From Gammaproteobacteria bacterium (GTDB lineage Bacteria > Pseudomonadota > Gammaproteobacteria > Natronospirales > REEB76): a stretch of DNA of 40,582 nt. The stretch is taken from contig DASVOS010000002.1 in assembly GCA_036383255.1 (NCBI GenBank), positions 1 through 40,582 of the forward strand. Direction: 5' to 3'. Below the pieces are notes generated by a model. That model was not told the DNA's origin and ran no database searches. It saw nothing but the letters and a program-made list of their open reading frames with translations. Shown here in pieces: positions 1-9,266 of the stretch; within the stretch, counting starts at the first letter, position 1; the number at the start of each line of letters is the position of its first letter. The position numbers and the translations under genes are program-made.

Positions 1-2
1 CG

Positions 3-2234
3 ACGCCCGCCACCGCCGCGCCGGCGATGACCGCACCCGAGAGCCAGGCTCCCGCCGAACAGGCGCCAGCGGAAGTCGCCGCTGCGCCGCAAGCGCAGCC
101 GCAAGCAGCCACGCCCGAGCCGACCGCTTCGCCGCCGCCCGCACCCGCGCCCTCGTTCGAACAGGCGCCCGCACAACGGGCGCTTGGCATGAATTACGGC
201 CCGATTCATCGCGGTGAGACCCTCTCCAGCATCGCCAAGTCGGTGCGTCCGGAGGGCGTGACGCTCAACCAGATGATGATCGCCATCTACCAGGCGAACC
301 CCGAAGTCTTCATGCGCAACATCAACCGCATGAAGTCGGGCTACATCTTGCGGATGCCGGCTGCGACCGACGTGCAGGCCATCAGCGTCGCCGACGCCAA
401 CGCCGAAGTGCGCGAGCAGATGCAGGCCTGGCGCGAGAACCGCATCGCGGCGGCGCCGTCGTCCGCCGCGCCCGCCACCACTTCGCCGGAGCTGCAGATC
501 GTGGCCCCGGGTTCCGCCGCCGAGAGCAGCGCAGAGGTGCCGGGTGCCGAGCAGCAGGGCAGCGGCACCGCGCCTTCCAGCACCGGCAAGCCGGGCACGG
601 GCAGCGCGCCGTCCGGTGGCCTGACGCCGCCCGCACCGACGCCCGCCAACCAGGCGCCGCTGTCGGTCAACAGCAACTCCTTGGCGAACGTGCAGCAGCA
701 GGCCACGCAGCAGAACGCCGCGCCCAGTCTGCCGACGCCGCCCGCCGCCACCAACGTGCCGCTGCCCCAGGCGGCGCAGTCCACGCCTGCCAAATCCAAG
801 CCCGCGCCGCAACCGGTGCAGGAGTCCGGCGGCATCCTGGACATGGTGTTCAGCCTCTACGGCATCATCGCCCTGATCGTCATCGCGATGATCGTGCTGG
901 CGGTGGTGATCATCAGGAAGCGCAAAGCTGCTGGCGGCGGTTCCGGTGCCACCGCCAAGGGCCCGGGCCGCATCAAGGCCGACTGGATGAAGCAGGAGAG
1001 CGTGGATTCCGGTGACGACACCGCCGCGTCCTCCACCACGCGTACCCGCAACCGCAAGAAGATCGCGGCTTCGGAAGACGTGCAGGAGAAGACGGTGCTG
1101 GCCGAGCCGCCGAGTGAGCTCGGCGACAGCGACAAGACCATGCTCATGGCCTCGCCTCCGCCGATGCCCTCGGGCGGTGACACCATGATGGGCGGCGCCG
1201 CGACCGGCGGCTCGCAGCTCGACGTGTCCGATCCGATGGCGGAGGCCGACTTCCACATGGCCTACGGCCTGTATGACCAGGCCGCGGACGTGCTGCGCAA
1301 GGCGTTGCGCCAGGATCCGAACGCGCGCGCGGTGCAGGTCAAGCTGCTGGAGGTGTTCTTCACCGCCGGCGACAAGGACAACTTTGTCAACGAAGCCAAG
1401 AAGCTGCGCCAGTCCATGGGCGGCGCGCCGGACAAGGACTGGGAGAGCGTCGCGATCATGGGCCGCCAGGTGGCCCCCGACGAGCCCTTGTTCAGCTCCG
1501 GAGGCGGCGCCGTCACCGGCGCGGTGGACCTCGCGCTCGATGGCGGCGGCACCGACACGGTGGTCAGCGACCTGGACGCGCTCGGCGGCGCCTTCACCAG
1601 CGCCGGTGCGGCTCCGATCCCTGAGGCTCCGGCTCCCGCGCCGGCCCCGGCGGCTGACAACAGCATGGATTTCTCGCTGCCGGACATCGAGCCGATGGCG
1701 GCCGAGCCTGCGGCGGAACCCGTGGCCGAAGCCCCCAAGGCGGCTGAAGGCGGCATGGAGTTCGACCTGGGTGACCTCAACTTCGAGCCCACCCCGGCCA
1801 AGCAGGGCGGCGTCGAGAAGGCAGCCCCCTCGCTCGGCACAGACGAGCCCACAGTGGCCACGGACTTCGGCACGGATTCCCAGGTGGAGTTCGACAAGGC
1901 CCTGAACGACCTGGCCTCGTTCGTGAACACCAACGTCCCGGCCCAGCCGGCGACGGAAGAAGAGGACGATAAGACGCTGGCGATCCGCCCGCCGAAGGCC
2001 CCGGCCCCGGCGGATGACCTCAGCATGGATCTCGGCAGCGTGCCCGCCGCCGAGGACGCCCCTGCCGGCGGCGGCAGCAGCATGAACGAGATCGGCACCA
2101 AGCTGGACCTCGCCCGCGCCTACATCGACATGGGCGACCCGGACGGTGCCAAGAGCATCCTCGAAGAGGTGATCGCCGAGGGCAACGCCCAGCAGAAGTC
2201 GGAAGCCCAGGAGCTGATCAAGCACGTCTCCTGA
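3..2234 (+). CDS. fimV: FimV-like LysM/TPR pole and pilus-assembly protein (5' end cut by window)
   Basis: The frame is open to the left edge, so the N-terminus is missing. Counting from the first visible Met (base 27): a Pro/Ala-rich stretch; a LysM-type peptidoglycan-binding module at about residues 57-112 (YGPIHRGETLSSIAKS); another Pro/Ala/Gln linker; one membrane helix at about 271-296 followed by RKRK; an acidic Pro/Ala-rich cytoplasmic region; and a C-terminal TPR-like motif (LDLARAYIDMGDPDGAKSIL) typical of the FimV C-terminal domain. In Pseudomonas, FimV links peptidoglycan to polar type IV pilus assembly and cAMP signalling. A following truA is the usual neighbour. The low-complexity parts are poorly conserved, so the call rests on LysM, helix, TPR and context. 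Confidence 0.9.
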   Translation, partial: TPATAAPAMTAPESQAPAEQAPAEVAAAPQAQPQAATPEPTASPPPAPAPSFEQAPAQRALGMNYGPIHRGETLSSIAKSVRPEGVTLNQMMIAIYQANPEVFMRNINRMKSGYILRMPAATDVQAISVADANAEVREQMQAWRENRIAAAPSSAAPATTSPELQIVAPGSAAESSAEVPGAEQQGSGTAPSSTGKPGTGSAPSGGLTPPAPTPANQAPLSVNSNSLANVQQQATQQNAAPSLPTPPAATNVPLPQAAQSTPAKSKPAPQPVQESGGILDMVFSLYGIIALIVIAMIVLAVVIIRKRKAAGGGSGATAKGPGRIKADWMKQESVDSGDDTAASSTTRTRNRKKIAASEDVQEKTVLAEPPSELGDSDKTMLMASPPPMPSGGDTMMGGAATGGSQLDVSDPMAEADFHMAYGLYDQAADVLRKALRQDPNARAVQVKLLEVFFTAGDKDNFVNEAKKLRQSMGGAPDKDWESVAIMGRQVAPDEPLFSSGGGAVTGAVDLALDGGGTDTVVSDLDALGGAFTSAGAAPIPEAPAPAPAPAADNSMDFSLPDIEPMAAEPAAEPVAEAPKAAEGGMEFDLGDLNFEPTPAKQGGVEKAAPSLGTDEPTVATDFGTDSQVEFDKALNDLASFVNTNVPAQPATEEEDDKTLAIRPPKAPAPADDLSMDLGSVPAAEDAPAGGGSSMNEIGTKLDLARAYIDMGDPDGAKSILEEVIAEGNAQQKSEAQELIKHVS

Positions 2235-2259
2235 CCGGCCGGTCCGTCCCGACGTACAT

Positions 2260-2290
2260 CTGCGCCGCCTTCGGGCGGCGCAGTCCTTTC
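2260..2290 (+). terminator. Hairpin with UUCG tetraloop after fimV
   Basis: A perfect 10-bp stem (2260-2269 with 2274-2283) closes a TTCG loop in the very stable C(UUCG)G setting, followed by a short pyrimidine run, TCCTTTC. It begins 25 bases after the fimV stop and ends 12 bases before the truA GTG. It probably terminates or attenuates fimV transcription or stabilises the mRNA 3' end. The weak T tract makes full termination uncertain. Confidence 0.6.
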
Positions 2291-2295
2291 AAGCG

Positions 2296-3117
2296 GTGGC
2301 ACGAGTGACCCGTTACGCAGTCGGCATCGAATACGACGGTTCCGCCTTCATGGGCTGGCAGCGCCAGGTCCATCCCGGCCGCACCGTGCAGGCCGCCGTG
2401 GAAGACGCGCTGGCGAAGGTGGCCGACCATGTGGTCGAGGTCACTTGCGCCGGCCGCACCGACGCCGGCGTGCATGCCTCGGGCCAGGTGATCCACTTCG
2501 ACACGGGCGCGAGACGCGACCTGCGCGGCTGGCTGCTCGGCACCAACGCCAACCTGCCGCCGGACGTGGCGGCGGGCTGGGTGATGGAGGTGCCGGAGAC
2601 GTTCCACGCCCGCTTCAAGGCCAACGCGCGCCAGTACCGCTACGTGATCCTGAACCGGGCCACGCGCCCGGCGCTCATGCGCGGCGAGCTCACCTGGATC
2701 CACCGGCCCCTGGACGAGTCGGGCATGGCGGCGGCGGCACGTTATCTCACAGGCAAGCATGACTTCTCCGCATTCCGCTCGGTGGATTGCCAGGCGAAGC
2801 AGCCGGTGCGCACGCTGACGCGGCTCGACGTCAGGCGCGAAGACGAGCGCATCGTCATCGATGCGGTAGCCGACGGTTTCCTGCACCACATGGTGCGCAA
2901 CATCGCCGGGGTGCTGGTGGCGGTGGGCGAGGGCAAGCGCGATCCTGGTTGGGCGCGCGAGGTGCTGGAGGGACGCGACCGCACCCTGGGTGGCGTGACC
3001 GCGCCGCCGAACGGCCTGAGCCTGACCGCGGTGCAGTACCCGCCGGAATTCGGCATCCCGGTCCCGGCCGGCGCGCTCTTTTCTGATACGCTTTCCGTCC
3101 TTCCACGGGAGAGATGA
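2296..3117 (+). CDS. truA: tRNA pseudouridine(38-40) synthase TruA
   Basis: Converts uridines 38-40 in the anticodon arm of many tRNAs to pseudouridine. The protein is 273 residues, close to the E. coli length (270). The catalytic aspartate lies in AGRTDAGVHA (D56), and the N-terminal IEYDGSAFMGWQRQ block and the HHMVRNIAGVL block are also typical. The start is a GTG; an in-frame GTG three codons on (2305) is an alternative, and neither has a strong Shine-Dalgarno sequence. The gene begins 12 bases after a UUCG hairpin and its end carries the ribosome-binding site of trpF, so it is probably translated in the same operon as trpFBA-accD-folC. Confidence 0.97.
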   Translation: MARVTRYAVGIEYDGSAFMGWQRQVHPGRTVQAAVEDALAKVADHVVEVTCAGRTDAGVHASGQVIHFDTGARRDLRGWLLGTNANLPPDVAAGWVMEVPETFHARFKANARQYRYVILNRATRPALMRGELTWIHRPLDESGMAAAARYLTGKHDFSAFRSVDCQAKQPVRTLTRLDVRREDERIVIDAVADGFLHHMVRNIAGVLVAVGEGKRDPGWAREVLEGRDRTLGGVTAPPNGLSLTAVQYPPEFGIPVPAGALFSDTLSVLPRER

Positions 3118-3120
3118 GCT

Positions 3121-3747
3121 TTGCGCGTCAGGGTCAAGGTCTGCGGCATGACACGGAGCGAGGACTGCGCGGCGGCCGCGCGCCTCGGCGTGGATGCGGT
3201 GGGCCTGGTGTTCTATCCCAAGAGCCCGCGCCACGTCGGCGTGGAGCAGGCCCGCACGCTGGTGACGAGCTTGCCGGCCTTCGTCACCGTGACCGCGTTG
3301 TTCCTGGACCCCTCCCGGGAACAGGTGCAGCAGGTCCTGGACAACGTGCGTGTGGAGCTGCTGCAGTTCCACGGCGGCGAGCCGGCGGAGTTCTGCCGCG
3401 GTTTCGCCCGTCCCTACATAAAGGCCGTGCCCATGGGCAGCCAGGCGGACGTGGCGGAGTATGCACACCGCCACGCCGGCGCCGCGGCGCTCCTGCTGGA
3501 CAGCCATGCCGCGGGCCAGGGCGGCGGCACCGGTGTGAGCTTCGACTGGGCCGCGCTGCCCAGGTTCGAAGGACCGCCGCTGATCCTGGCAGGCGGGCTC
3601 AACCCTTCCAACGTCGCTACCGCCATCCGCATCGTGCGGCCCTACGGCGTCGACGTGTCGAGCGGCGTCGAGTCCAAGCCCGGCATCAAGGATGCGGACA
3701 AGATGGCGGACTTCGTGCGCGAGGTGAACGATGCCGCAGACGCTTAA
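3121..3747 (+). CDS. trpF: Phosphoribosylanthranilate isomerase
   Basis: Catalyses the Amadori isomerisation of N-(5'-phosphoribosyl)anthranilate to CdRP in tryptophan synthesis. A 208-residue single-domain TIM barrel; the N-terminal VKVCGMTR carries the catalytic Cys, and [11 protein letters not shown] plus [10 protein letters not shown] form the phosphate-binding end. The start is TTG at 3121, chosen because GGGAGAG about 7 bases upstream is a good ribosome-binding site and upstream in-frame sequence does not extend the family's N-terminus. It starts three bases after the truA stop and its 3' end overlaps trpB by 17 bases, so translation is probably coupled. Confidence 0.96.
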   Translation: MRVRVKVCGMTRSEDCAAAARLGVDAVGLVFYPKSPRHVGVEQARTLVTSLPAFVTVTALFLDPSREQVQQVLDNVRVELLQFHGGEPAEFCRGFARPYIKAVPMGSQADVAEYAHRHAGAAALLLDSHAAGQGGGTGVSFDWAALPRFEGPPLILAGGLNPSNVATAIRIVRPYGVDVSSGVESKPGIKDADKMADFVREVNDAADA

Positions 3748-4960
3748 GAAGGAAGCGCTCAAGGAGTCGCTGCGCACTCTGCCCGACGCGGGCGGACGCT
3801 TCGGCGCCTATGGCGGACGCTTCGTGGCCGAGACCCTGATGGGCCCGGTCGAACAACTCAGGCTTGCATACGATGAATCCCGCCGCGACGCAGCATTCCA
3901 GGCGGAACTGCAGCGCCACCTCCGGGACTTCGTCGGCCGGCCCTCGCCCCTCTACCTCGCCGAGCGGCTCACCGCCGATGCCGGCGGTGCGCGAATCTGG
4001 CTCAAGCGCGAGGACCTGAACCACACCGGTGCCCATAAGATCAATAACGCGCTGGGCCAGGCGCTGCTCGCCAGGCGCATGGGCAAGAAGCGGCTCATCG
4101 CCGAGACCGGTGCAGGCCAGCACGGCGTGGCCACGGCCACGGTGGCGGCACGCTTCGGCTTCGAGTGCGTGGTGTACATGGGCGAGGAGGACATCCGTCG
4201 CCAGGCCATCAACGTCTACCGCATGAAGCTCCTGGGTGCGACGGTGGTGCCGGTGACTGCCGGCTCCCGCACCCTCAAGGACGCGCTCAACGAGGCGATG
4301 CGCGACTGGGTCAGCAACGTGGATGACACCTATTACGTCATCGGCACCGTGGCGGGACCGCATCCCTATCCCATGATGGTGCGCGACTTCCACGCCTGCA
4401 TCGGCGAGGAGACGCGGCGGCAGATCCTGGCGGCGGAGGGCAAGCTTCCCGATGCGCTGGTAGCCTGCGTCGGCGGCGGCTCCAACGCCATCGGCCTGTT
4501 CCACGCCTTCCTCGACGATGCCTGCGCCATCTACGGCGTGGAGGCGGGCGGCGACGGCCTGCATACCGGAAAACACGCGGCCTCCCTCACGGGCGGGCGT
4601 CCCGGTGTGCTGCATGGCAACCGCACTTACGTGCTGGAGGACGCCGCCGGCCAGATCACCGAGACCCACTCCATCTCTGCCGGCCTCGACTACCCCGGCG
4701 TCGGTCCTGAGCATTCCTGGCTCAAGGACATCGGCCGCGTGAAGTACGAGGTGGTGACCGACGCGGAAGCGCTGGAAGCCTTCCACGCGCTCACCCGCAG
4801 CGAGGGGATCATGCCGGCGCTGGAATCGAGCCACGCCATCTACTGGGCCCTCAAGCTCGCCCCGCTCATGCGCAAGGAACAGTCCATCGTGGTGAACCTC
4901 TCGGGCCGCGGCGACAAGGACATCCACACCGTGGCGGCGCGGGAGGGCATCGAGCTGTGA
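3731..4960 (+). CDS. trpB: Tryptophan synthase beta chain
   Basis: Joins indole and L-serine to make tryptophan, using pyridoxal phosphate, in the alpha2-beta2 complex with TrpA. 409 residues. The PLP lysine is K103 in [13 protein letters not shown], and the phosphate-binding loop is GGGSNAIG. The ATG at 3731 lies inside the end of trpF and is preceded by GAGGTG, a good ribosome-binding site. The stop overlaps the trpA GTG by four bases (GTGA), the usual coupled arrangement that keeps the two subunits in balance. Nothing is missing or unusual in the sequence. Confidence 0.98.
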   Translation: MPQTLKKEALKESLRTLPDAGGRFGAYGGRFVAETLMGPVEQLRLAYDESRRDAAFQAELQRHLRDFVGRPSPLYLAERLTADAGGARIWLKREDLNHTGAHKINNALGQALLARRMGKKRLIAETGAGQHGVATATVAARFGFECVVYMGEEDIRRQAINVYRMKLLGATVVPVTAGSRTLKDALNEAMRDWVSNVDDTYYVIGTVAGPHPYPMMVRDFHACIGEETRRQILAAEGKLPDALVACVGGGSNAIGLFHAFLDDACAIYGVEAGGDGLHTGKHAASLTGGRPGVLHGNRTYVLEDAAGQITETHSISAGLDYPGVGPEHSWLKDIGRVKYEVVTDAEALEAFHALTRSEGIMPALESSHAIYWALKLAPLMRKEQSIVVNLSGRGDKDIHTVAAREGIEL

Positions 4961-5778
4961 GCCGCATCGCGGAGCGTTTCGCCGCCGTGAAGGCCGCTGG
5001 CCGCAGCGCGCTGGTGCCCTACATCGCCGCAGGCGATCCGGGCAAGGCCGCCACCGTCCCGCTGATGCACGCGCTGGTGGAAGCCGGGGCCGACGCGCTG
5101 GAGCTTGGCGTGCCGTTCTCCGACCCGAGCGCCGATGGGCCCGTGATCCAGGCCGCCTGCGAGCGGGCATTGGCCGCCGGCACCACTCTCAAAGACGTGC
5201 TGGCCATGGTGCGGGAGTTCCGTGCCACGGACCGCGACACGCCGGTGATCCTCATGGGCTACCTCAATCCGGTAGAGGCATTCGGCGCCGAGGCCTTCGC
5301 CGCCGCTGCCGCCGAGGCGGGCGTGGACGGTGTGCTCACCGTGGATATGCCGCCGGAGGAGGCCGCGCCGCTGGCGGGGCTGCTCAAGGCCCGGGGTCTC
5401 GACCCCATCTTCCTGCTGGCGCCCACCACAGACATGGCGCGTGCCCGCCGCATCACGGAAACCGCCTCGGGCTTCGTCTATTATGTCTCCCTGAAGGGCG
5501 TGACCGGGGCCGCGCGCCTGGACTTGGACGAGGTCCGCTCAAGGCTCGGAGCGCTACGCGGCCTGACCCCGCTGCCCGTGGGTGTAGGCTTCGGTGTGCG
5601 TGACGCGGCCACCGCCGCGGCGCTCGCCGGGGTGGCAGACGCGGTGATCGTCGGCAGTGCGGTGGTGAGCCGCGTCGCCGAGCACAGGCATGATGCCGCG
5701 GCCATGACCGCCGCGGTGCAGGAATTCGTGAAGGGACTGCGCCAGGCGATGGACGCGGCCCGCAGGACAGGAGCATGA
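4957..5778 (+). CDS. trpA: Tryptophan synthase alpha chain
   Basis: Cleaves indole-3-glycerol phosphate to indole and glyceraldehyde 3-phosphate; indole is channelled to TrpB. 273 residues. The two catalytic acids fall at E49 ([10 protein letters not shown]) and D60 (PSADGPVIQ), the same numbering as the Salmonella enzyme, which supports the GTG start at 4957. GVGFGVRDA is the phosphate-binding loop. The start codon overlaps the trpB stop. accD follows after seven bases, so amino-acid and lipid synthesis genes share this transcript. trpE, G, D and C are not in the window. Confidence 0.97.
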   Translation: MSRIAERFAAVKAAGRSALVPYIAAGDPGKAATVPLMHALVEAGADALELGVPFSDPSADGPVIQAACERALAAGTTLKDVLAMVREFRATDRDTPVILMGYLNPVEAFGAEAFAAAAAEAGVDGVLTVDMPPEEAAPLAGLLKARGLDPIFLLAPTTDMARARRITETASGFVYYVSLKGVTGAARLDLDEVRSRLGALRGLTPLPVGVGFGVRDAATAAALAGVADAVIVGSAVVSRVAEHRHDAAAMTAAVQEFVKGLRQAMDAARRTGA

Positions 5779-5785
5779 GGATCCG

Positions 5786-6667
5786 ATGAACTGGTTCAAG
5801 AAGCTCGTCCCCTCCCGCATCAACACCGAAGGCCGCGCCAGCCGGCGCAGCGTGCCCGAGGGGCTGTGGACCAAGTGCGACGAGTGCAACTCGGTGCTGT
5901 ACCGCGCCGAGGTGGAGCGCAACCTCTACGTCTGCCCCAAGTGTAACCACCACATGCGCCTGGGCGCGCGCCAGCGCCTGGACTTCTTCCTGGACGCGGG
6001 TTCCGGCGTCGAGATCGGCGCCTCAGTGGAGCCGGTGGACGTGCTCAAGTTCCGCGACAGCAAGAAATACAAGGACCGCATCACCTCCGCCCAGAAGGCG
6101 ACCGGCGAGAAAGACGCGCTGGTGGCCATGAAGGGCCGCCTCAAGGGCATGCGCATCGTCGCCTGCGCCTTCGAGTTCCGCTACATGGGCGGCTCCATGG
6201 GCTCGGTGGTGGGTGAGCGCTTCCTGCGGGCCGCCGATGCGGCCCTGGAAGAGGGCGCGCCGCTGGTGTGCTTCTCCGCGAGCGGCGGCGCCCGCATGCA
6301 GGAGGCGCTGATCTCCCTGATGCAGATGGCCAAGACCAGCGCCGCCTTGGCGCGGCTCGCCAAGGCCGGTGTCCCCTTCATCTCGGTGATGACCGATCCC
6401 ACCACCGGCGGCGTCTCCGCCAGCCTCGCCATGCTGGGCGACGTGAATGTGGCGGAGCCCAAGGCGCTGATCGGCTTCGCCGGCCAGCGCGTCATCGAGC
6501 AGACCGTGCGCGAGACCCTGCCGGAGGGCTTCCAGCGCAGCGAGTTTCTGGTGGAACACGGCGCGGTGGACCTGATCGTGGATCGGCGCGAGATGCGCGA
6601 TAAGCTCGCGAGCCTCCTGGCGATGATGACGCGCCAGCCCGCGCCGGCTGAAGCCGAGAATTCCTGA
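5786..6667 (+). CDS. accD: Acetyl-CoA carboxylase carboxyltransferase beta subunit
   Basis: With AccA it transfers the carboxyl group from biotin to acetyl-CoA, making malonyl-CoA for fatty-acid synthesis. 293 residues. The N-terminal four-cysteine zinc finger (C31, C34, C50, C53) is intact, followed by the crotonase-like carboxyltransferase core with [23 protein letters not shown] and [15 protein letters not shown]. The ATG at 5786 is preceded by a GAGGAT ribosome-binding site. The order trpA-accD-folC is widely conserved in proteobacteria. No biotin-binding site is present, as expected for the beta subunit. Confidence 0.98.
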   Translation: MNWFKKLVPSRINTEGRASRRSVPEGLWTKCDECNSVLYRAEVERNLYVCPKCNHHMRLGARQRLDFFLDAGSGVEIGASVEPVDVLKFRDSKKYKDRITSAQKATGEKDALVAMKGRLKGMRIVACAFEFRYMGGSMGSVVGERFLRAADAALEEGAPLVCFSASGGARMQEALISLMQMAKTSAALARLAKAGVPFISVMTDPTTGGVSASLAMLGDVNVAEPKALIGFAGQRVIEQTVRETLPEGFQRSEFLVEHGAVDLIVDRREMRDKLASLLAMMTRQPAPAEAENS

Positions 6668-6687
6668 GGCGCTCTCGCGCCCGATCC

Positions 6688-7944
6688 ATGCGCTTCAAGA
6701 CTCTTCCCGAATGGCTGGCCTGGCAGGAGCAACTGCACCCGGACGTCATCGATCTCGGGTTGCACCGGGTACGCCACGTGCTCGCTGCGCTCAAGCTGGA
6801 CCGGCCCGCGTACCCCTTCCTCACGGTGGGCGGCACCAACGGCAAGGGCTCCTGCGTCAGCTTCGCCGAGGCCATGCTCATGACCGCCGGCCGCAAGACC
6901 GGCGCCTACGTCTCGCCCCACCTCCTGCGTTACAACGAGCGCGTGCGCGTGGACGGTGAGGATGTCCCTGATGAAGAGTTCTGCGAGTCCTTCGCGCGCA
7001 TCGACGCGGTGCGCGGCGACCTCAAGGTCACCTACTTCGAGTTCGGCACCCTCGCCGCCATCGATATCTTCGCGCGCCGCGGTGTGGAGGCGGCGGTACT
7101 GGAGGTGGGCTTGGGCGGGCGGCTGGATGCGGTGAACGCGCTGGACCCGGATGCAGCGCTGGTGTCCTCCATCGGCTTGGACCATCAGGATTGGCTGGGC
7201 CCCGATCGGGAGAGCATCGGCCGCGAGAAGGCCGGCATCTTCCGCACCGGTAGGCCCGCGGTGTGCGGTGATCGGGAGCCGCCCGCATCCCTGCGGGACT
7301 ACGCCACGACCCTCCATGCGGATCTAAGACTCATCGGCCGCGACTTCGAGCATCACCCGGCTGGCGGGGGCTGGACTTGGCGTGGACGGGAGGGCAGCTA
7401 TACGGGGCTGCCGGCACCGGCGCTGCCGGGCCGCGTCCAGTACGACAACGCCGCTTCGGTGATCGCCGCGCTGCAGGCCAGCGAGCGACTGCGGGTGCCG
7501 GAAGCCGCCATCCGCCGGGGCCTGATGGAGGCGCGCATCCCGGCCCGCTTCCAGCGCGTGGCGGGGCCGGTGGAGACCGTGTTCGACGTGTCCCATAACC
7601 CAGACGCGGCACGAGTGCTGTCGGAGAACCTGCTGGCGGCGCCGGCGCAAGGACAGAACGTCGCGGTGATGGGCATGTTCAAGGACAAGGCCGTGGAGGA
7701 GGTGGCCCGCGCGCTCGCCGGCCGCTTCCAGCGCTGGTACCTGGGGGGGCTCGAGGGCCCGCGCGGCCAGAGCGCGGCGGCCCTGGCGGCACGCGTGCAC
7801 GCGGCGCTGCCTGAGGCACAGCTCGCGGAATTTCCCTCGGTGCCGGCCGCCTATGCCGCGGCCATGGGAGAAGCCTGTCCCGGCGACCGGGTGGTGGTGT
7901 TCGGCTCGTTCCAGACGGTGGCCGCCGTCCTCAAGGACGCCTGA
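6688..7944 (+). CDS. folC: Bifunctional folylpolyglutamate / dihydrofolate synthase
   Basis: Adds glutamate to dihydropteroate (making dihydrofolate) and then further glutamates to folates. 418 residues, normal length. A Mur-ligase fold with the ATP P-loop GTNGKGS at residues 49-55, the folate-site ..YVSPHLLRYNERVR.. stretch after it, EVGLGGRLDAVN in the central domain, and a C-terminal domain with DVSHNPDA. It lies 20 bases after accD and before a SPOR-domain gene, the same order as E. coli accD-folC-dedD-cvpA-purF. Confidence 0.97.
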   Translation: MRFKTLPEWLAWQEQLHPDVIDLGLHRVRHVLAALKLDRPAYPFLTVGGTNGKGSCVSFAEAMLMTAGRKTGAYVSPHLLRYNERVRVDGEDVPDEEFCESFARIDAVRGDLKVTYFEFGTLAAIDIFARRGVEAAVLEVGLGGRLDAVNALDPDAALVSSIGLDHQDWLGPDRESIGREKAGIFRTGRPAVCGDREPPASLRDYATTLHADLRLIGRDFEHHPAGGGWTWRGREGSYTGLPAPALPGRVQYDNAASVIAALQASERLRVPEAAIRRGLMEARIPARFQRVAGPVETVFDVSHNPDAARVLSENLLAAPAQGQNVAVMGMFKDKAVEEVARALAGRFQRWYLGGLEGPRGQSAAALAARVHAALPEAQLAEFPSVPAAYAAAMGEACPGDRVVVFGSFQTVAAVLKDA

Positions 7945-8000
7945 CAAGCTATACTCCCCCGCGCGCGGCGGTTCCGCCGCTACCGACCGGGAGATCGGCA

Positions 8001-8579
8001 ATGGAGCTCGGACTCAAAGAACGCCTCATCGGCGCCGCGGTGCTGGTGGTGCTGGGCGTGATCATCATCCCCTTCTTCCTCAAGGGCTCGCCCGCGCCGG
8101 ATTCCAGCGTGAACCAGGCGCTGACGCTGCCGCCCTCCGGTTCCACCGCCGTCCAGCAGTACACGCTGCCGCTCGACGCATCCACCGCGCCCGGCGCCGC
8201 CCTGGCGGCGGCACCGGCCACCGCAGCCGCACCCACGGCCGCCACGGCGCCGGTCCTGCAGCCCGCGCCGAAGGCCAAGGCGCCTGTGCACAGCATCGCG
8301 CGCACCCCGGCGCCCAAGCCGGCTCCGGTCGCGACCCAGGCGAACGGCAAGTGGATGGTGCAGGCGGGCAGCTATGGCACCCAGGCCAATGCCGACAAGG
8401 TGGTGAAGACCCTCAAGGCACACGGCATCAAGGCCAGCGTCAGCCGCTTTGCCAAGGCGGGCCACACCTACTACCGGGTGCGCACCGGCCCCTACGCGGA
8501 ACGTTCCGATGCCGACAAGGCGGCCGGCGTGGTCTCCAAGGCGATCGGCGGCAAGGCCAGCGTGGTGCCGAACGACTGA
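8001..8579 (+). CDS. dedD: SPOR-domain membrane protein, DedD-like
   Basis: 192 residues: a short cytoplasmic N-terminus, one membrane helix at about 9-28, an Ala/Pro/Thr-rich periplasmic linker, and a C-terminal SPOR domain at about 114-190 (WMVQAGSYGTQANADKVV..., then YYRVRTGPYAERSDADKA). SPOR domains bind septal peptidoglycan lacking stem peptides, so a role in cell division is likely. The ATG has GGGAG upstream. The 56-base gap after folC holds TATACT at 7950-7955, which could be a -10 but has no matching -35, and a small GCGGCG/CGCCGC hairpin at 7965-7980. Position between folC and cvpA matches E. coli dedD. Confidence 0.9.
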   Translation: MELGLKERLIGAAVLVVLGVIIIPFFLKGSPAPDSSVNQALTLPPSGSTAVQQYTLPLDASTAPGAALAAAPATAAAPTAATAPVLQPAPKAKAPVHSIARTPAPKPAPVATQANGKWMVQAGSYGTQANADKVVKTLKAHGIKASVSRFAKAGHTYYRVRTGPYAERSDADKAAGVVSKAIGGKASVVPND

Positions 8580-8659
8580 TTGACGCCGCCGCGTATGCAT
8601 CCATGCCTTCCGCGGCCCCGACGTTCCGACGCGTCCTCGCCGGTCCGAAGCGTGGGTTT

Positions 8660-8683
8660 GACGCCTCTGGTAAAATAGGCGTC
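8660..8683 (+). promoter_or_regulatory. Extended -10 promoter inside a 7-bp inverted repeat (cvpA-purF)
   Basis: TGGTAAAAT (8668-8676) fits the extended -10 form TGnTATAAT. It is centred in a perfect inverted repeat, GACGCCT (8660-8666) and AGGCGTC (8677-8683), separated by the 10 bases that hold the -10. Transcription would start near 8684-8688, giving a leader of about 32 bases before the cvpA ATG at 8719. No -35 at the right distance is visible. The repeat may be an operator for an unknown regulator; it does not resemble the E. coli PurR box as I remember it. Confidence 0.6.
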
Positions 8684-8718
8684 CGAACGGTTACAGCGGC
8701 ACGCCGCGCGGGGCGCGC

Positions 8719-9243
8719 ATGACTCCAGCCGACATCGCCATCCTGGCCATCATCTTCGTCTCGGCGCTGCTCGGCCTGGCGCGCGGGTTCCTGCGCGAGG
8801 TCGCTTCCCTGCTGCTGTGGATACTGGGCTTCTGGCTGGCGGTGCGCTACGCGGCCCCCATCGGGAACGCTTTCAAGTTCGTGAAGGGCGGAGAGGACCG
8901 CCTGATCGTCGGCTACGGTGTGATCCTGGCGGGCGTGCTCATCGTCAGCACCGTGGTCGGCATGCTACTCAAAAAGCTGGTGGAGAGCTCGGGTGCCGGC
9001 GTCGGCGACCGCTCCCTGGGCACCGTGTTCGGCACCGCCCGCGGCGTGGTGATCGTGACCGTCATCATCGTGCTCGGCAGCATGGCGCTCGTGCCCCAGC
9101 CGCGCTGGTGGCGGGAGTCAAAGCTCATCCCCTACGCCATGCCGCTCGTCAACGTGGTGCGGCGCATGGCCCCGGTGCCGGTGGACTTCCATCCGTTGCC
9201 GGCTCCGGCGGCCCCGGCACCCGCGGAACTGGATCCAGGTTGA
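8719..9243 (+). CDS. cvpA: CvpA family inner-membrane protein
   Basis: 174 residues with four predicted membrane helices (about 5-20, 30-48, 66-86 and 108-128) and a Pro/Ala-rich tail ending with PAPAAPAPAELDPG. The N-terminal pattern ADIAILAIIFVSALLGLARGFLREV is a hallmark of the family. Named for colicin V export; in other bacteria it matters for envelope stress tolerance, and its biochemical role is unsettled. It sits 23 bases before purF, the classic cvpA-purF pair, with its own promoter upstream, so the two are probably cotranscribed. Confidence 0.95.
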   Translation: MTPADIAILAIIFVSALLGLARGFLREVASLLLWILGFWLAVRYAAPIGNAFKFVKGGEDRLIVGYGVILAGVLIVSTVVGMLLKKLVESSGAGVGDRSLGTVFGTARGVVIVTVIIVLGSMALVPQPRWWRESKLIPYAMPLVNVVRRMAPVPVDFHPLPAPAAPAPAELDPG

Positions 9244-9266
9244 TAACTTCACCGAGGCTCATCTGA

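Noticed and set aside
341-1260. Minus-strand frames in the fimV Pro/Ala-rich region
   Set aside because: Low-complexity shadows of the fimV repeats; no independent coding signal.
2218-3777. A 519-codon open frame antisense to truA and trpF
   Set aside because: Arises from third-position G/C bias; no family resemblance, no ribosome-binding site, and fully covers known genes. The same holds for long antisense frames at 3686-5170, 24110-25837 and 26629-28605.
8658-8676. TTGACG paired with TAAAAT as a sigma-70 promoter for cvpA
   Set aside because: Only 7 bases separate them; the spacing is impossible, so the extended -10 alone is proposed.
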